Notes: generated from the letters alone by a model not told the origin. A DNA stretch of 64,000 nt from Perognathus longimembris pacificus (GCF_023159225.1 NC_063173.1:6888352-6952351); one strand, 5' to 3'. Positions 35,595 to 47,802 are shown, counted from the stretch's first letter. A program made the numbers and translations.

Positions 35595-35775
35595 ATACAG
35601 CCACAGAGTTGGGAGTCAGAGGGCATAACTCCAGATCCAATCTGCCATTACCTAATGCTAAAAGCTTTGGAGCCTCATCACCTCAAAGCACTTTGCAGTT
35701 GCTTTGCCGTACAAGGATTGCTTCTGCCACAGAGATGGTGAGAATTAAGATGCATCAATATATGCATTGATGTTA
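35595..35775 (+). mobile_element. MIR SINE fossil
   Basis: GAGTTGGGAGTCAGAGGGCA, CTCCAGATCCAATCTGCCAT and GGTGAGAATTAAGATGCATC follow the MIR consensus order. Confidence 0.6.
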
Positions 35776-35821
35776 GCTCAGGATTTTCACTCCATCTGTT
35801 CCAGATTATCCTCAATCTCTA

Positions 35822-35841
35822 ATTATTATTATTATTATTTT
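35822..35841. repeat. Short (ATT)n microsatellite
   Basis: Six to seven ATT units followed by a T-run. Confidence 0.85.
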
Positions 35842-36334
35842 TAGAGCCAGGGGCATCACCAGTAGTGCTCTTAAGATCTTTTCCCAGCTTTACTTCTGGC
35901 TTTTACAACATGTTTTGTATGCTTAAAAATTTGTTCTGTATACCCTGACCTGGAACAACGTCCTTCCCTTTGTAGCTCTTCAGCCTTTATTCATGAGGTA
36001 CAAAACAATACTGTTTGACCTGGCTTGTCTTTAAATGTCTCCCCCAGTCTCTTAAGTGAGTCACTCTGCAAATTAACTTTTATTACAACTACCAAGAGGC
36101 AGAAGAGATAATGCTTTTCTCACTAAACACTCCTCACTATATGCCGTGAAATCTTGGACAAATTAATCTTCCACCTCAGATTTTTCAGCAACAGCATAAC
36201 TGCTCCATGGGGATTCAGTAAATTAACAGATGTAAAGAATTTTTAATAGTACCAAACTTTTAGTTCTATAATTATTAGCTACTGTTATTAATTATTGAAC
36301 TATGCACTCAAATTACTGTTTTACTTAAACCACA

Positions 36335-36440
36335 AATTAAATGGCTCAGCTCATCCTCAGACATCACTGTGAGACATTTGTACTTCTCCACATTTTACCA
36401 AATGGGAAACTAAAGATCGTTAAGTTTAGTAATTTGGGGC
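36335..36440 (-). mobile_element. MIR SINE fossil
   Basis: CACATTTTACCAAATGGGAA, ACTAAAGATCGTTAAGTTTA and GTAATTTGGGG match the reverse MIR core (ATTTTACAGATGAGGAAACT..., GGTTAAGTAACTTG). Confidence 0.6.
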
Positions 36441-37161
36441 ATTCACACCAAAATAGTCTTCAATTTCACAGGATCTAGACCATCTCTCCACCAAAGTAGA
36501 CATTTATTAGACCAAGCCATTACTTTCTCAGTACCTTCCTTTAAAAAATGAAATTGGCATGAAGAGGCAGTGAGCCCCTGGGGGTGGATGGCAGGGAAAC
36601 TTGTCTGCACTGGACTCCTTCTAATTATATTGGGCACTAGGTTGTGGTAATAATCTATCTAAAGGTCACCCATAGACCACCATGTTTCTGTTTTTGTTTT
36701 TGTTTTCCCGGTTTGAGGACCCCTAAGCCAAATGACTCAAGCACTGGGCATCACTCCCCCTTTAATTAACCCAATTCCACCTCATAAATGGTGATAAGTG
36801 TTAGGAAAAGAAGCCTTGGAGGGTTTTTTTCCTATGATGGTCCTGGGTGCACCTGGAGGCAGGTGCTTTCGCATAGACAACGTAGCTTGCAGAAGCCGTG
36901 TCTGTCAGTTACTGAGTTAGCAGGGACCGAGCTCAGGTTACTACCAATTATGAGCTCACTAAGAACCAACTGAACCCTTTGGAGTTTCCAGAATCATAAA
37001 ATGTGCTATAAAGGGCAGAAGTTTTAATACTTTTTAGTGATTTGTGACACACTCCACACCACAATTACTCTATTTTTCCTAAACATGACAAGCAATGCAA
37101 GGGTTGGCACTGATTTTATCATTCCAAGTCAAATAGAATAAAACATTTGACATTTCTAAGT
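36441..37161. other. Unique intron, nothing recognised
   Basis: A few short frames with no support. GTTTTTGTTTTTG tract near 36690. Confidence 0.5.
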
Positions 37162-37320
37162 CAGTGATGCTCAACCTGGATGTATCAGGGACTTGCCTGA
37201 GGAGGTTTGAAGTATGTTGCACCCATACTCAGGTGATAGGTGAAGAAATATTCATTCCTAAAGTCCAGGCTAAATTAATTACTACATGCAGCTAATAAAT
37301 GACTATTTTAAGAACCACTA
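37162..37320 (+). mobile_element. MER5-like (hAT-Charlie) element with decayed terminal repeats
   Basis: It starts CAGTGATGCTCAACCTGG and ends TTTTAAGAACCACTA, matching the CAGTGGTTCTCAACC-type inverted ends of hAT-Charlie MITEs. No 8-bp target duplication is visible. Confidence 0.6.
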
Positions 37321-38440
37321 TTTCAATAGATCAGGACAGTTTTAGCAGTGTGTTTTAAAACAACAAAATAAAACAAAAGTCATAGAAGTTTTCTGAAATC
37401 GGCTTTATAAAGGTAAGGGATTTGATGGGCTCCTGTTTATTTGCTCCTCTCAGCACGCTGTGTGACCTATCTGCCTTTGTTATTTCATGACTACTTTCCC
37501 TTCCTCTGTGACACCTCATTAGACTGCAATTCTTTGGGTTTGATGCTAGAGTTTCTAAAATAAAACACCTCTGGGCAAAACATCATTTGTGGTACTTGAT
37601 GGAAATCAGGATAATGAAAATTCAGTTCAATTAAATGTGCGTGAAAGAGCAGCTAGACTTTCTCACTAAAGGAAAAACTCATGAACGTTTATCTTTTTCC
37701 TCAACTGTTCAGACAAACCTGGAATTTCTAAACAACAACAAAGAGTAAATATTTTAGAGCAGAAATAGGAGATACTGAGACAACAGAAGGCATGAGGGGA
37801 AACAAACCACTGAAACACATTATCTGTCTATCCCAGAGAATAAAATAGCTCCACTCATTCCATAAGAATTGATCACTTAGAAATATCAATACAGAAAGAT
37901 CAACTTAGGAGCCCAATAAAATTTAACAAGGGGGAGATACGATTATAAAATTCCCTAAGTATAGCAGATAATTCCTGCAATCCTAAGAAAATGGTTTAGT
38001 ACTTTCCTTTTAAAGTTGGGTTTTTGAACTCAATATAAATACAATACTCTCACAATTAAGAGTATAAAGTATACAATTTAAAGCATTTATCTTGATAATT
38101 CTCCTTTTATTGAAAGATAACAAAACACAATAATTCTATCTGACTAATACAAGCTGGTAGGAACCAATGATAAATGAGGGTGGAAAGGCAAATAATACTA
38201 ACTTAGCATGAGAACCACGGCCATCGTTTGTTGAACACATTCTGTGCTAATTATTGAAGCTGCTCCTTTGAATTTGCAATTCAACATGAAATTTCACCTC
38301 CTAAATAATGTATATGAAGATTATAACAGCAGCCACTTAAAGGTTTTGAGTATTACTGTTGGTAAAATGTTTGTGAATAAGAATAACCAATATGTTCTAG
38401 TATCTATAGTAATGATTTGCTTGCACAACCCTCATAATAC
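37321..38440. other. Unique AT-rich intron, nothing recognised
   Basis: No exon or repeat recognised. Confidence 0.55.
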
Positions 38441-38468
38441 GTGTGTGTGTATGCGCGCGCTGTATGCC

Positions 38469-38704
38469 TATCCTTGGGCTTGAACTCAGGGCCTGGAGGA
38501 TGTTCCTGAGCTTTGTTGCTCAAGGCTAGTGCTCTACCATTTGAGCCACAGATCCACCTCTCTCTCTCTCTTCCTCTCTCTTTCTCAGTTAATTGGAGAT
38601 AAAAGTTTCATAAACTGATACTTTCCTGCCCAGCTTGGCTTTGAACCACGATGCTCAGATCCTAGCCTCGCTAGGATCGTAAGCGTGAGCTCCCAGTGCC
38701 TAGC
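38469..38704 (-). mobile_element. B1-Geo dimeric SINE with CT-rich insert
   Basis: Reverse Geo half (GGGCTTGAACTCAGGGCCTG), a CTCTCTCTCT insert at the junction, linker and B1 half (GCTCAGATCCTAGCCTCGCT). A GTGTGTG/GCGCGC stretch precedes it. Confidence 0.82.
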
Positions 38705-38894
38705 ATCCTGCTAGCATGCCTCTTGGACTATATATATGAGATTAGCAGAACAAGAAGACAAATGGTGCTTGTGTCCTTAAGGGTCTTCTCTAGCAGAACA
38801 GATGTTGTGGCTCTGGATAAGTCACATACGGACTGTCAAACATGAAAGAAATCATCACAGCAGTAGAATTTTGGCCTTTTAAAAATGTAATTGG

Positions 38895-39100
38895 GGGCTG
38901 GGGGTATAGCCTAGTGGCAAGAGTGCCTGCCTCGGATACACGAGGCCCTAGGTTCGATTCCCCAGCACCACATATACAGAAAACGGCCAGAAGTGGCGCT
39001 GTGGCTCAAGTGGCGGAGTGCTAGCCTTGAGCGGGAAGAAGCCAGGGACAGTGCTCAGGCCCTGAGTCCAAGGCCCAGGACTGGCAAAAAAAAAAAAAAA
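38895..39100 (+). mobile_element. IDL-Geo SINE, young subfamily, with target duplication
   Basis: A complete, nearly unmutated dimer with an A-run tail. AAAAATGTAATTGG lies on its left (38881-38894) and right (39101-39114). The right copy is shared with the L1 insertion that follows. Confidence 0.96.
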
Positions 39101-39115
39101 AAAAATGTAATTGGC

Positions 39116-39722
39116 AAAATTATACTAAGTGAAGTGAGCCAGACCCAAAGAAACATGGACTCTATGGTCTCCTTTATTGGGAATAATTAGTACAGGTTTA
39201 GGCAAGTCATAGCAGAGGATCACAAGAGCCCATTAGCTATACCCTTATGAACATATAAGATGATGCTAAGTGAAATGAACTCCCTGTTATGGAAACGATT
39301 GTTATATCACAGTGGTAACTACTTTCAACGTCCCATGTGTATCTGTAGCTTCTATTATTGATGATGTTCTTGTATCACCTTCCTGTGTTTGTACCTACAC
39401 TATCTCTGTAATCTTATCTGAGTATATTGGAAACCGTGTATACTGGTATTAGAACTAGGAAATTGAAAGGGAATACCAAAATCGAGAGACACAGGGTGAA
39501 AAAAGACAAACAACTACAAAAGCAATACTTGCAAAACTGTTTGGTGTAAGTGAACTGAACACCAAATGGGGGGAAAGGGAAAGGGGGAGGAGGAGGGGGG
39601 TATGAGGGAGAAGGTAACAAACAGTACAAGAAATGTATCCAATGCCTAACGTATGAAACTGTAACCTCTCTGTACATAAGTTTGATAATAAAAATTTGAA
39701 AAATAAAAAAATAAAAATAAAT
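39116..39722 (+). mobile_element. 5'-truncated L1 3' end with target duplication
   Basis: An L1 tail from the end of ORF2 (ATACTAAGTGAAGTGAGCCA) through a G-rich 3' UTR stretch (GGGGAAAGGGAAAGGGGGAG) to TTTGATAATAAAAATTTG and an A-rich end. AAAAATGTAATTGGC flanks it at 39101-39115 and 39723-39737, a perfect 15-bp duplication. Confidence 0.93.
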
Positions 39723-39737
39723 AAAAATGTAATTGGC

Positions 39738-41800
39738 TATATAGCCTAAACACTACATCCAGGACATGTTACTATCTCCACTTGTAGATAAGGGAAAGTA
39801 TCTGAGAAGTTAATTCTTTTAAGTTAGTCAGCTAATATATAATGGAATAAAAACAATAACTGAGAGAGTCTATTCTCTCTTAGTTAAAACAGACAACTTC
39901 TGGGAGAGAAATATGACAAGATAAAGGAAAAAAGGAGTCATGAATGTTGCCTAGAGACACTTATGGGGGCTTTCTGATGGCAATCCTAAACGTGGGAGAG
40001 ATATTCTTACCTAATGGACTGGGATAAAGGCAAGAAGATAGGGAAATACAAGAGAATATACGACGCTATGATCACTAGCGATGCTTTAGCTTTATCTATT
40101 CAACGTATATTTTAGAATGTATACTATGTAGTAGGCACAGGCAAAGTACTCCAATTGTATTAATGAAAAGGGATGCTTACAATTTCCCAGATATACAAGC
40201 TCATGCTAATACCTGTACCTAGAGGATAAGGTCCCAGGCCTCCTGTCAGACTACCAAGGCCTTCACAAATGAGATTCAGCCTCCCCTCTCTGGCTTCCTG
40301 TACTCGAGCTGCAAAGAACTCAGTCCATCAGAGTTTTCAGCCTACTGATCTTCCCTCATACGTTTCTATAATGCTTCTATCTACTCTGCCCGGACACGTC
40401 TTACTTATTCTTCAAGAACTAAGTCCCTTTTTCTATGACTCTTTCCAATAGCATGGTTTCTTATATCCATTTATTTCCATTTTTTATACCTTCCTCCTTC
40501 CTGCCCTCCTACTGTCTTCGTTATTTCCTTCCATTTTTGTCTCTTTCCTCTACCATTTTGTAAAAATATGCTGAGTTTTAGAGCTACAATTATGCGAAAG
40601 ACAAACCAAACTTTTCCTCTGTGGTTATGATGTTAGTATTCCTGGGTTAAAAACAACAACAACCTCCCCCCCCCCCAAAAAAAAAAAAAACCCAGTCTTT
40701 AAGAATACAATTAAAATGTACTGTGATCACATCTTTGAAAGTGAAGAAGAGCCTGGGGTGGTAACATGGAACACTGATTTACCCCTAGCCTCTCTTTCTT
40801 AGTGGAAGCATTATTTAAACTGTAACCCTTACAATGTAAGGGAACCAGGCAAACATTTAAGCAAGTGCTTTTCAACATGCAGAATGTAATTTTCTTAACA
40901 CAGTGTTTCTCCACTAGGATACAACTATATTTTATAAAAGTATCTCAGCACGTTTTTAAAAATATATACAACCAGAGTTAAGCACTGGCTTAGGGCAATG
41001 CACAGTGTCTTATTATTGTACTTCAGTGATCCTCGAGAGTTATCCTTGATTCTTCCTGTACACAAGATTTCTCCCTAAACTTCCTTCCAATTTTTGCTCA
41101 GTATCTAGAGATGTTTGGAGACCCAATGGCTTGTAAAAGTGTCTTAGAAACTGAGAGTGAAATTCCCCAAGTTTCATTGTGCATAAGGAACTTGCTTGTA
41201 AAAGCCCAGATTCCTTGACTCTACTCTCAGAGAAAGTGATTCCATGGTTTTGGGGTCATCTAAAGAACTTGCCTTATGAGACCTGATATGAACAGTTCAC
41301 CTTGATCAGCCATGCCTTTGAAATACTTTACAAATATTTCTCAGGCCTATTTTTCCTTTTCTTTAATCGACTCTGCTAGGCTCAACTCCTTGGAACCATA
41401 GTGGTGTTTGTACTCAGGAATGTAAGAGCACATGGCTTCATAGAAACCATACCTAGAAGAAAGGCTTGTGTTGCCACTGACACACATCGATCACATTCTC
41501 CACTTGGACCACTGTTCTCATTTTCCCATTGCTTCTCATTTGAAACCAATTACAAGTTTCAATAAAGTCTTCCCAGTAGATAAAAAATTACATGTTGAGC
41601 AGCCAGTAAGCTGCTCTGTGTAGGGTACCACAGAGGAAAAAAGATGGGTGTAGGTCAGTGAACTGTGTTAGTGGGTCAGTCTTCTATTTTTAATAATTTT
41701 GAAGATTCACCTCAGGTTCAATAGAAGGGTATTTTTTTTATTTCACAGTAAATTTGATGAAAGCATCACTAAATCTGGAGGAAATTTTTCATCAGTCATT
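39738..41800. other. Unique intron, nothing recognised
   Basis: A C-run plus A-run tract at 40664-40691. Otherwise no clear exon, RNA or repeat. Confidence 0.5.
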
Positions 41801-41815
41801 TCCATTTGCTTTCTT

Positions 41816-42016
41816 TTTTTTTTGCCAGTCCTGGGCCTTGGACTCAGGGCCTGAGCACTGTCCCTGGCTTCTTCCCGCTCAAGGCTAGCACTCCGCCACT
41901 TGAGCCACAGCGCCGCTTCTGGCCGTTTTCTGTATATGTGGTGCTGGGGAATCGAACCTAGGGCCTCATGTATCCGAGGCAGGCACTCTTGCCACTAGGC
42001 TATACCCCCAGCCCCC
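41816..42016 (-). mobile_element. IDL-Geo SINE, young subfamily, with target duplication
   Basis: A complete antisense dimer with a T-run tail. TCCATTTGCTTTCTT is repeated exactly at 41801-41815 and 42017-42031. It has the same diagnostic variants as the copies near 34.3 and 38.9 kb. Confidence 0.96.
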
Positions 42017-42198
42017 TCCATTTGCTTTCTTGTGATGTTTATGAGTCTTGAAAGGTATACTTTTAAGAACTATGAAAACAAGGATCCTATCTTCTACATA
42101 TGTACTCTCCACAACTCCCAGAGAATGAGACTATTTAGAAGATTTGAAAATAATTTAACTATAAAGTAGAGGAAAATAACTCACAAAAACGGGGAGGA

Positions 42199-42413
42199 GT
42201 TGGGGATATGGCCTAGTGGCAAGAGCGCTTGCCTCCTATACATGAAGCCCTGGGTTCAATTCCCCAGCATCACATATATAGAAAATGGCCAGAAGTGGCA
42301 CTATGGCTCAAGTGGTAGAGTGCTAGCCTTGAACAAAAAGAATCCAGGGATAGTGCTCAGGCCCTGAGTCCAAGGCCCAGGAATGGCCAAAAGAAACAAA
42401 AACAAAAACAAAA
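42199..42413 (+). mobile_element. IDL-Geo SINE with target duplication
   Basis: A dimer with an (AAAAAC)n tail. AAAAACGGGGAGGA (42185-42198) and AAAAACTGGGAGGA (42414-42427) flank it with one mismatch. It lacks the young-subfamily variants. Confidence 0.94.
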
Positions 42414-42888
42414 AAAAACTGGGAGGAAAATTTCGCAATGAATTGGGGTGCAGTTGTCTATCTAGTGGTTCTGTGATTGGGGGAAATATATTTATTCTCA
42501 CTCTGTGTGTTACTATTTGTTATTGAGAATAACTCTGCCCATAGAATTTTCTGAAATGATATTTATACTGTGAAGGAGCCCATTAGCTAGATTGTCTCTG
42601 GAGCACTTGAAATGTAGCTAGGGCAACTGAGGAATTGAATTTGCATAATTTTAATAACCACATACAAGTAGTAGCTATTTTCTAGGAAAACACAGGCATA
42701 GAAACTAGCATACCATATTAGATTAAATCAGTTAAGTGTGCTTAACTTGAACTGACTAGACACTTTCCCTGACAGATATGTGTTTTAATATGAATGGGTA
42801 AACAAGGGAGCCATGTCAACGACAGGTCAAAGGTGTGCTGGAAGAACAAACATCAGCATCACAACCAAAAAGGTTTTCATCTCTTGAA

Positions 42889-43032
42889 CAGGGTTTCTCA
42901 AACTTTACTATGCATACAAGTCCCTAAAATTCTTATTTAAAAAGTTTTTTAATCTGGTAGATGTTGGGTTAGACGAATCTATTGCTTACAATCTCCCAGG
43001 CAATAGTATTGCTGCTAGGCTTTGGGTCACCA
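42889..43032 (+). mobile_element. MER5A-like (hAT-Charlie) element
   Basis: CAGGGTTTCTCAAACTTTAC, TATGCATAC, then CAATCTCCCAGGCAATAGTA and TTGCTGCTAGGCTTTGGGTC follow the MER5A order. The right terminal repeat is lost. Confidence 0.65.
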
Positions 43033-43257
43033 GCTAAGTAACAGAAATATAGAGATGGTTGGCAAACTGACAGACATACTACGGTTTGGTACAGTCTGAA
43101 CTAGCTATGGCCAGCTCAGTTAAAACGTTCAAGATTATGTCATAAGAAGTTTCAGTTTTTCAAAGGTAGACCTTCATTCCATTCTCAGTCTTGCGATCAA
43201 AATTGGTTAAGCTTCTTCTACATAGAAGGAATGTATTCCTTGCAACTCTTTCAGGAA

Positions 43258-43370
43258 AATTATTATTGCTCCCCTTTTTACAGAAAATAAGAGATTTAGT
43301 TACATAATTTGATTTACTCAAAACACACACAAGTACAAGGTCAGGGATGAGCTTGGAACCTAGGTGTACA
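43258..43370 (-). mobile_element. MIR SINE fossil
   Basis: CTCCCCTTTTTACAGAAAAT, AAGAGATTTAGTTACATAAT, AAGGTCAGGGATGAGCTTGG and AACCTAGG fit the reverse MIR core. Confidence 0.6.
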
Positions 43371-43424
43371 TAAAAGAAAGTCTAGTCTCTCTCACTATCC
43401 TTTCACGTTATTCTGAGAGGGGTG

Positions 43425-43600
43425 CATGACTATGTAGAGTCAGCGGGAGTTTATCAGAAACAGTCAGGGAAGGAGTGGGTAGGGGAGGGAAGAATGAGAA
43501 TGTTCAAAGGATTCAAAGGAATGACACTGATCAAGTTATATTGTATTCATAAACTGCTTTGTAAAACAGTAACTCATTTGAATTACTACTTAAAATACAT
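43425..43600 (+). mobile_element. L1 3'-tail fragment
   Basis: A G-rich 3' UTR-like part (GGAGTGGGTAGGGGAGGG), then GAATGACACTGATCAAGTTA and GTATTCATAAACTGCTTTGT, homologous to the tails at 24.4 and 45.0 kb. A TATACACA-type microsatellite follows to 43643. Confidence 0.65.
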
Positions 43601-43643
43601 ACATACATATATACACACATACATATATGTGTGTGTACACACA
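43598..43643. repeat. ATACATAT/GTGTGTAC microsatellite
   Basis: Alternating purine-pyrimidine run with a self-complementary centre (ACATATATGTGTGTGT). Confidence 0.85.
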
Positions 43644-43722
43644 AGAAAGAAAAGAATTGTGGACTGTAGGTCCTACCATGGGCCTCATTAGACTCTGAAG
43701 AATTAAAATCTCTTACAGGTTG

Positions 43723-43920
43723 ATGGTTCAAGAGGCTGAGATTTGAGCATCAAAGCCAACCCTGGCAAGAAAGTCCATGAGTCTCTTGTGTCCAATTAAC
43801 CACCAGAAAACCTCAAGTGGAGCTGTGGTTCCAAGTGGTAGAACACTAGAAGCTTGAGCATAGTAGTTAAGGAATAGTGTCCAGGCCCTGAGGTTAAGCT
43901 CCAAAACTAACAAGAAAAAA
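43723..43920 (+). mobile_element. B1-Geo SINE, 5' truncated
   Basis: AGAGGCTGAGATTTGAGCAT, GTCCAATTAACCACCAGAAA and GGAGCTGTGGTTCCAAGTGG, then an A-run tail. The first part of the B1 half is missing. Confidence 0.8.
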
Positions 43921-43926
43921 AAAATC

Positions 43927-45095
43927 CCACCCCAGTAAAATAGGCCATAATCCAGAATACAAACAACAAGAGATGCAGGTGGAGACATGCGGACTAAGAA
44001 ATCCCTTTGCACTATTCGTGGAAATGTAAAATACTACAACCACAGAGGAAGGCAGTCTGACGATTCCAGAAATGTATATATCACCCAATCTGAAAGGAAT
44101 TGTTTGATTGTTAATAATCACAGAGTTCATAAGCATTGTAGACTAGAATGACAATGTCCATCAAGGGGAAGATTTTTTAAAATGATGAAAGCAAGGGGGG
44201 CTGGGGGAGAGGGAAGGCAGGAGAAAAATGAAGAAGGGGGTAACAAGGATGACAAGAAATGTAGATGCAGTCTCTACCTTAAGTATATAACTGTAACCCC
44301 TCTATATATCATCTTGACAATAAAAAATTGGAAAGAAAACTAAGCAGAGAATTACTTTATGATCTTGTAATACCCCTCTTGGGCATTTATCTAAGAACTT
44401 ATATATCAGACTAGAGAAAATCCACTTTCATACCTATATTCATTGCTGTATTATTCACCATGCCAAGTTATGGAAACATCCCAGATGCCCTTTGATGGGC
44501 AAATAAATCAAGAAAATAGATATCGATGGATCAATCTATTGATTGATAGATTGATAGATCACAGAGAGATATAAATATAGATATATACAGACACTTGGAA
44601 AAATTATGTTAAGTGAAGTAAGTAATGCAAAGAGAGCATGAAATATGCATGTTTTCTTTTATATTTAGAAACTAAATCTAATTTATAAATGTACATGTAA
44701 ACAGGTACATACACATATTAACTAAAGTATGGTATGTTCAGGGGAAGATTCCAATGGTGTAACTCTTTGAACAACAAAATGATAGCTTAGCAAAATGAAC
44801 ACCAGGAGTCTGGAACATGAGTTGTTGGAAGGGTCAAGGTGGCGGGGGGAGGAAGAGGGGCTGATGAACAGGGCAGGAAAGGTGGATGGATGCAGTCACA
44901 ATATTCCACGTGCATAGGTGACAACGGAAATGGAATTTCAGGGGAAGGGTGGATTAGGAGAGAAGGAAAGAATAATGAAAGGGTGCCATTGATGAAGACA
45001 CATTGTACTCATAAACGTAAGTGTTGAGTTGCAACCCCTTGGTACAACTGCTTTAACTGAATAAAAATGAATAGATTTTTTTTTTAAATAAAAGA
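43927..45095 (+). mobile_element. L1 fragment with a second L1 tail inside it
   Basis: 43927-44070 is decayed ORF2 3' sequence (the TNNKRCRWR frame), and it resumes at about 44335 with AAACTAAGCAGAGAATTACT and a LLGIYP-like segment. The piece between about 44075 and 44335 is a separate L1 3' UTR ending TCTTGACAATAAAAAATTGG. The host L1 runs on to CTGAATAAAAATGAATAG and an A/T-rich tail. A GATTGATAGATTGATAG tract lies at 44535-44560. Confidence 0.75.
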
Positions 45096-47574
45096 GTAAG
45101 GGACAACTCAAGGCTTACCCATTGCTGAAATAATGGAAAAATAATTATATAAATCAAGTATTAGAAAAAAAGAAAAGAATTCAAATTTTAAGAAGATTCC
45201 CAGGTAATTGGTACTTAGCATTGAAAGAGAATCCTTCTACTCCAGCACTTTTCTTTTAGAGCAGGCGCTAAGACGAATCTGTTGATTTTGACAACTGAGA
45301 AATGCATTTGCATTGATCCTGGGACAAACATTGATAGCTTTGCCTCTGTTGTTGAATTCCTATTGCCTCCTGGGCATAGGTTTGTCAAAATTAAAATTTT
45401 TCTTTCCTGTCAGGTGGGAATTTTTCAGCTGTGGATAGTATTACACTTTCAACATGTAAAAAATATCAATGAGATAGTTTTAGCAGTATCTCGGGGGGAG
45501 GGGGGGAACCAAGAAAAGCAAAAACAGTTTGTTGAAGGGTAAACCAAAATCATTGAATTTTCCTGAAATATTTTACTATTATTAATCATTTCCAGGATAG
45601 TTTGAAGAAGTACTTTTTCCCCTTTCCTATCATAGGTAATTCTGTAAAGCTGACCAATTAAAAGCGAACAATAGTAGAAACCACAGTATTGTACGCAGTC
45701 ACTCAGAGATATTAATGACTATCTATCCAGCTCTACCACCAAAGGATGGGTCATCTCATCGCTATAATGCAGCCACCTCCTCCTCAGAGAGTTATAACTC
45801 CCAGCTTCTCACGCTGAAGTCAATCAGATGTGTCATTTCAACTTAGTCAAACCAAACCTGTCAATCTCAAACATACGCTCCTCCTACCAAATGGACTTCC
45901 CTGCTGATGCAATTGCTGCTCTCTGTTTGTCAACACAAAGCATCCTTCGTGTTCTCATTCTCTTCCCTTGCTTTCACTCCCTTTGCCAACTTTGCTTAGG
46001 GGGCATTTCTTCCAGCTAGGTCACTAGCTTGTTCTCTGTCTCAGAAGCACAGATGTTGTTTCCGTCTAGTGACCTAGCACTTTTGGAGTGGTTAAGACAA
46101 AATCGCTCTTAATATTGTAATGTAATTGCTTTCAAGCAACATTGGCATACAAGATCTATTGGCAGTTACACTAAGTGGGTAATAGAATTAAGGAGGACCC
46201 TCTCCTATTCTTTATAATCCACTTCTTTCTTCTTCTTTTTTTCTTCTCCTTTCCTTTCTTCTTGTATCCCTGAAGATTTTCCAAGCAACGGTCCTATAGG
46301 TTTATTCTTCTCCCCACAAACATTTCTCTGCACCTTGAAACAAAGTCTCTACTCCTATCATTATTGAACGAGGCCTCCCTGCTTCGTTTAGTCTCATTAA
46401 TAGATGCACATTTTTTTAATTATAGGATTCCTGATTTTATGCCCTTTTCCCTATAAAAGGAAATGTACAGACTATTGTCCCTTTTAGGTGAGGTTTTTGG
46501 ATGGTATATTACTTTATGCTCAAGATCTTCTCTCCTTCCTCCACTCTGAGCTTGGCAGAATGACTTTGTGTGGCCATTATATGTGAGTGAATTTAACATG
46601 AGCAGAGCCTCTGTCTGGGCCTGGATTATGACCTTGTGCTCTTCTACTTTGGCTATCACAGAACGAGTAACAGCTGGGGAAACCACTACCCCACTTCCTG
46701 TACCCCAGAATGGAATATGTGAAGCAGAGATGCTCCAGACAGCCTAACATTTCTCAGCTGGAAGCAGTTGCACTAGGCAACTAGAAAAGATGTGTAGAAG
46801 AACTAAATACATAGTGCCTTAGGCTACTGATTCCATGCTTGTTCATCATACTCCAAAATTTCGTCATCACACCATGTACCCATAGGCGCTAGAACAACCT
46901 TTGCCATTTAGTAGTTTAATGAGAACAACTATCTATCAGATCAGATTGTGTATGCATTCTATTCCATGGGAATTGAAGCTCGTGATTGTCAGGTATAGGA
47001 CACCCCCTCCCCACCCCAGTATAGTTTGAGAAGACAGGTCAGTAAATTACCAAACTATGAAATGAATGAATGCTAGTAAGGGAATCTTAGAGAAGACTAG
47101 AAGGGAAGAAGCATTCTAGAGTTTCTCTGATTCATTTACTTTTAGAAAGCAGAGAGAATGAGGTTTACTTAGACCGTGTTCAATACAGATAGAAGTCTGA
47201 CATGCCTACTAAAAGAAAAACATCTGTGAGGAGGAAGGTGCAGGTTAATTGGTTGCAGTTCTCCAGAAAGGTGATTTGTTCCATTTGATTAGTCAACCTT
47301 CAGTGACCTGGATGTACAGGAGAAAAGCAGGCTGTCCTGCCTCTCAGTTCTTGGCATAAAACAGTATTCAGTATATAATACACGTGAATTTAAAGACTGA
47401 GTAAAAAAAAAAGAGACGGCAGAGAGTTAAAACAGAAAAAGGATATGATTTTAATTTTAATTTAGTAGAAATGCTTTGTAGACAAGGCCCTCTGCAAGTT
47501 TTCAGGCACCCCTGATACCATATTGTCTATGATTGAGTTTATTTGAGGTCCCTAGTAGGGAGGAGCAGAGGAAA
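45096..47574. other. Unique intron, nothing recognised
   Basis: A pyrimidine-rich tract at 46220-46265 and several short frames (45282-45542, 46420-46686) with no domain, splice site or homology that I recognise. Confidence 0.5.
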
Positions 47575-47802
47575 CATTGAAATGGTGGACAAAAGGTAAA
47601 CTGATTCAGCAGTGATATTCACTAGACAGTATGTGGGAAATGAACTCTACAACTTGGAGGCAGAAGACTCAGGAGGGGAAAATTGGGAGAATATGAGGGA
47701 AAGGGTTACTTTTTTTTTTTTTAAAGAAATGTTCTCATTACCTGACTTATGTAACTGTAACCCTTCTGTATATCACCTTTACAGTTAATTTTTAAAAAAA
47801 GA
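47575..47802 (+). mobile_element. L1 3' end
   Basis: TCAGGAGGGGAAAATTGGGA, GAATATGAGGGAAAGGGTTA, a T-run, then CTTATGTAACTGTAACCCTT and CTGTATATCACCTTTACAGT, the rodent L1 3' UTR in sense orientation. Confidence 0.82.

Noticed and set aside
46420..46686. 88-codon minus-strand frame
   Set aside because: No recognisable domain, no flanking splice sites or poly(A) tract, and a length expected by chance.
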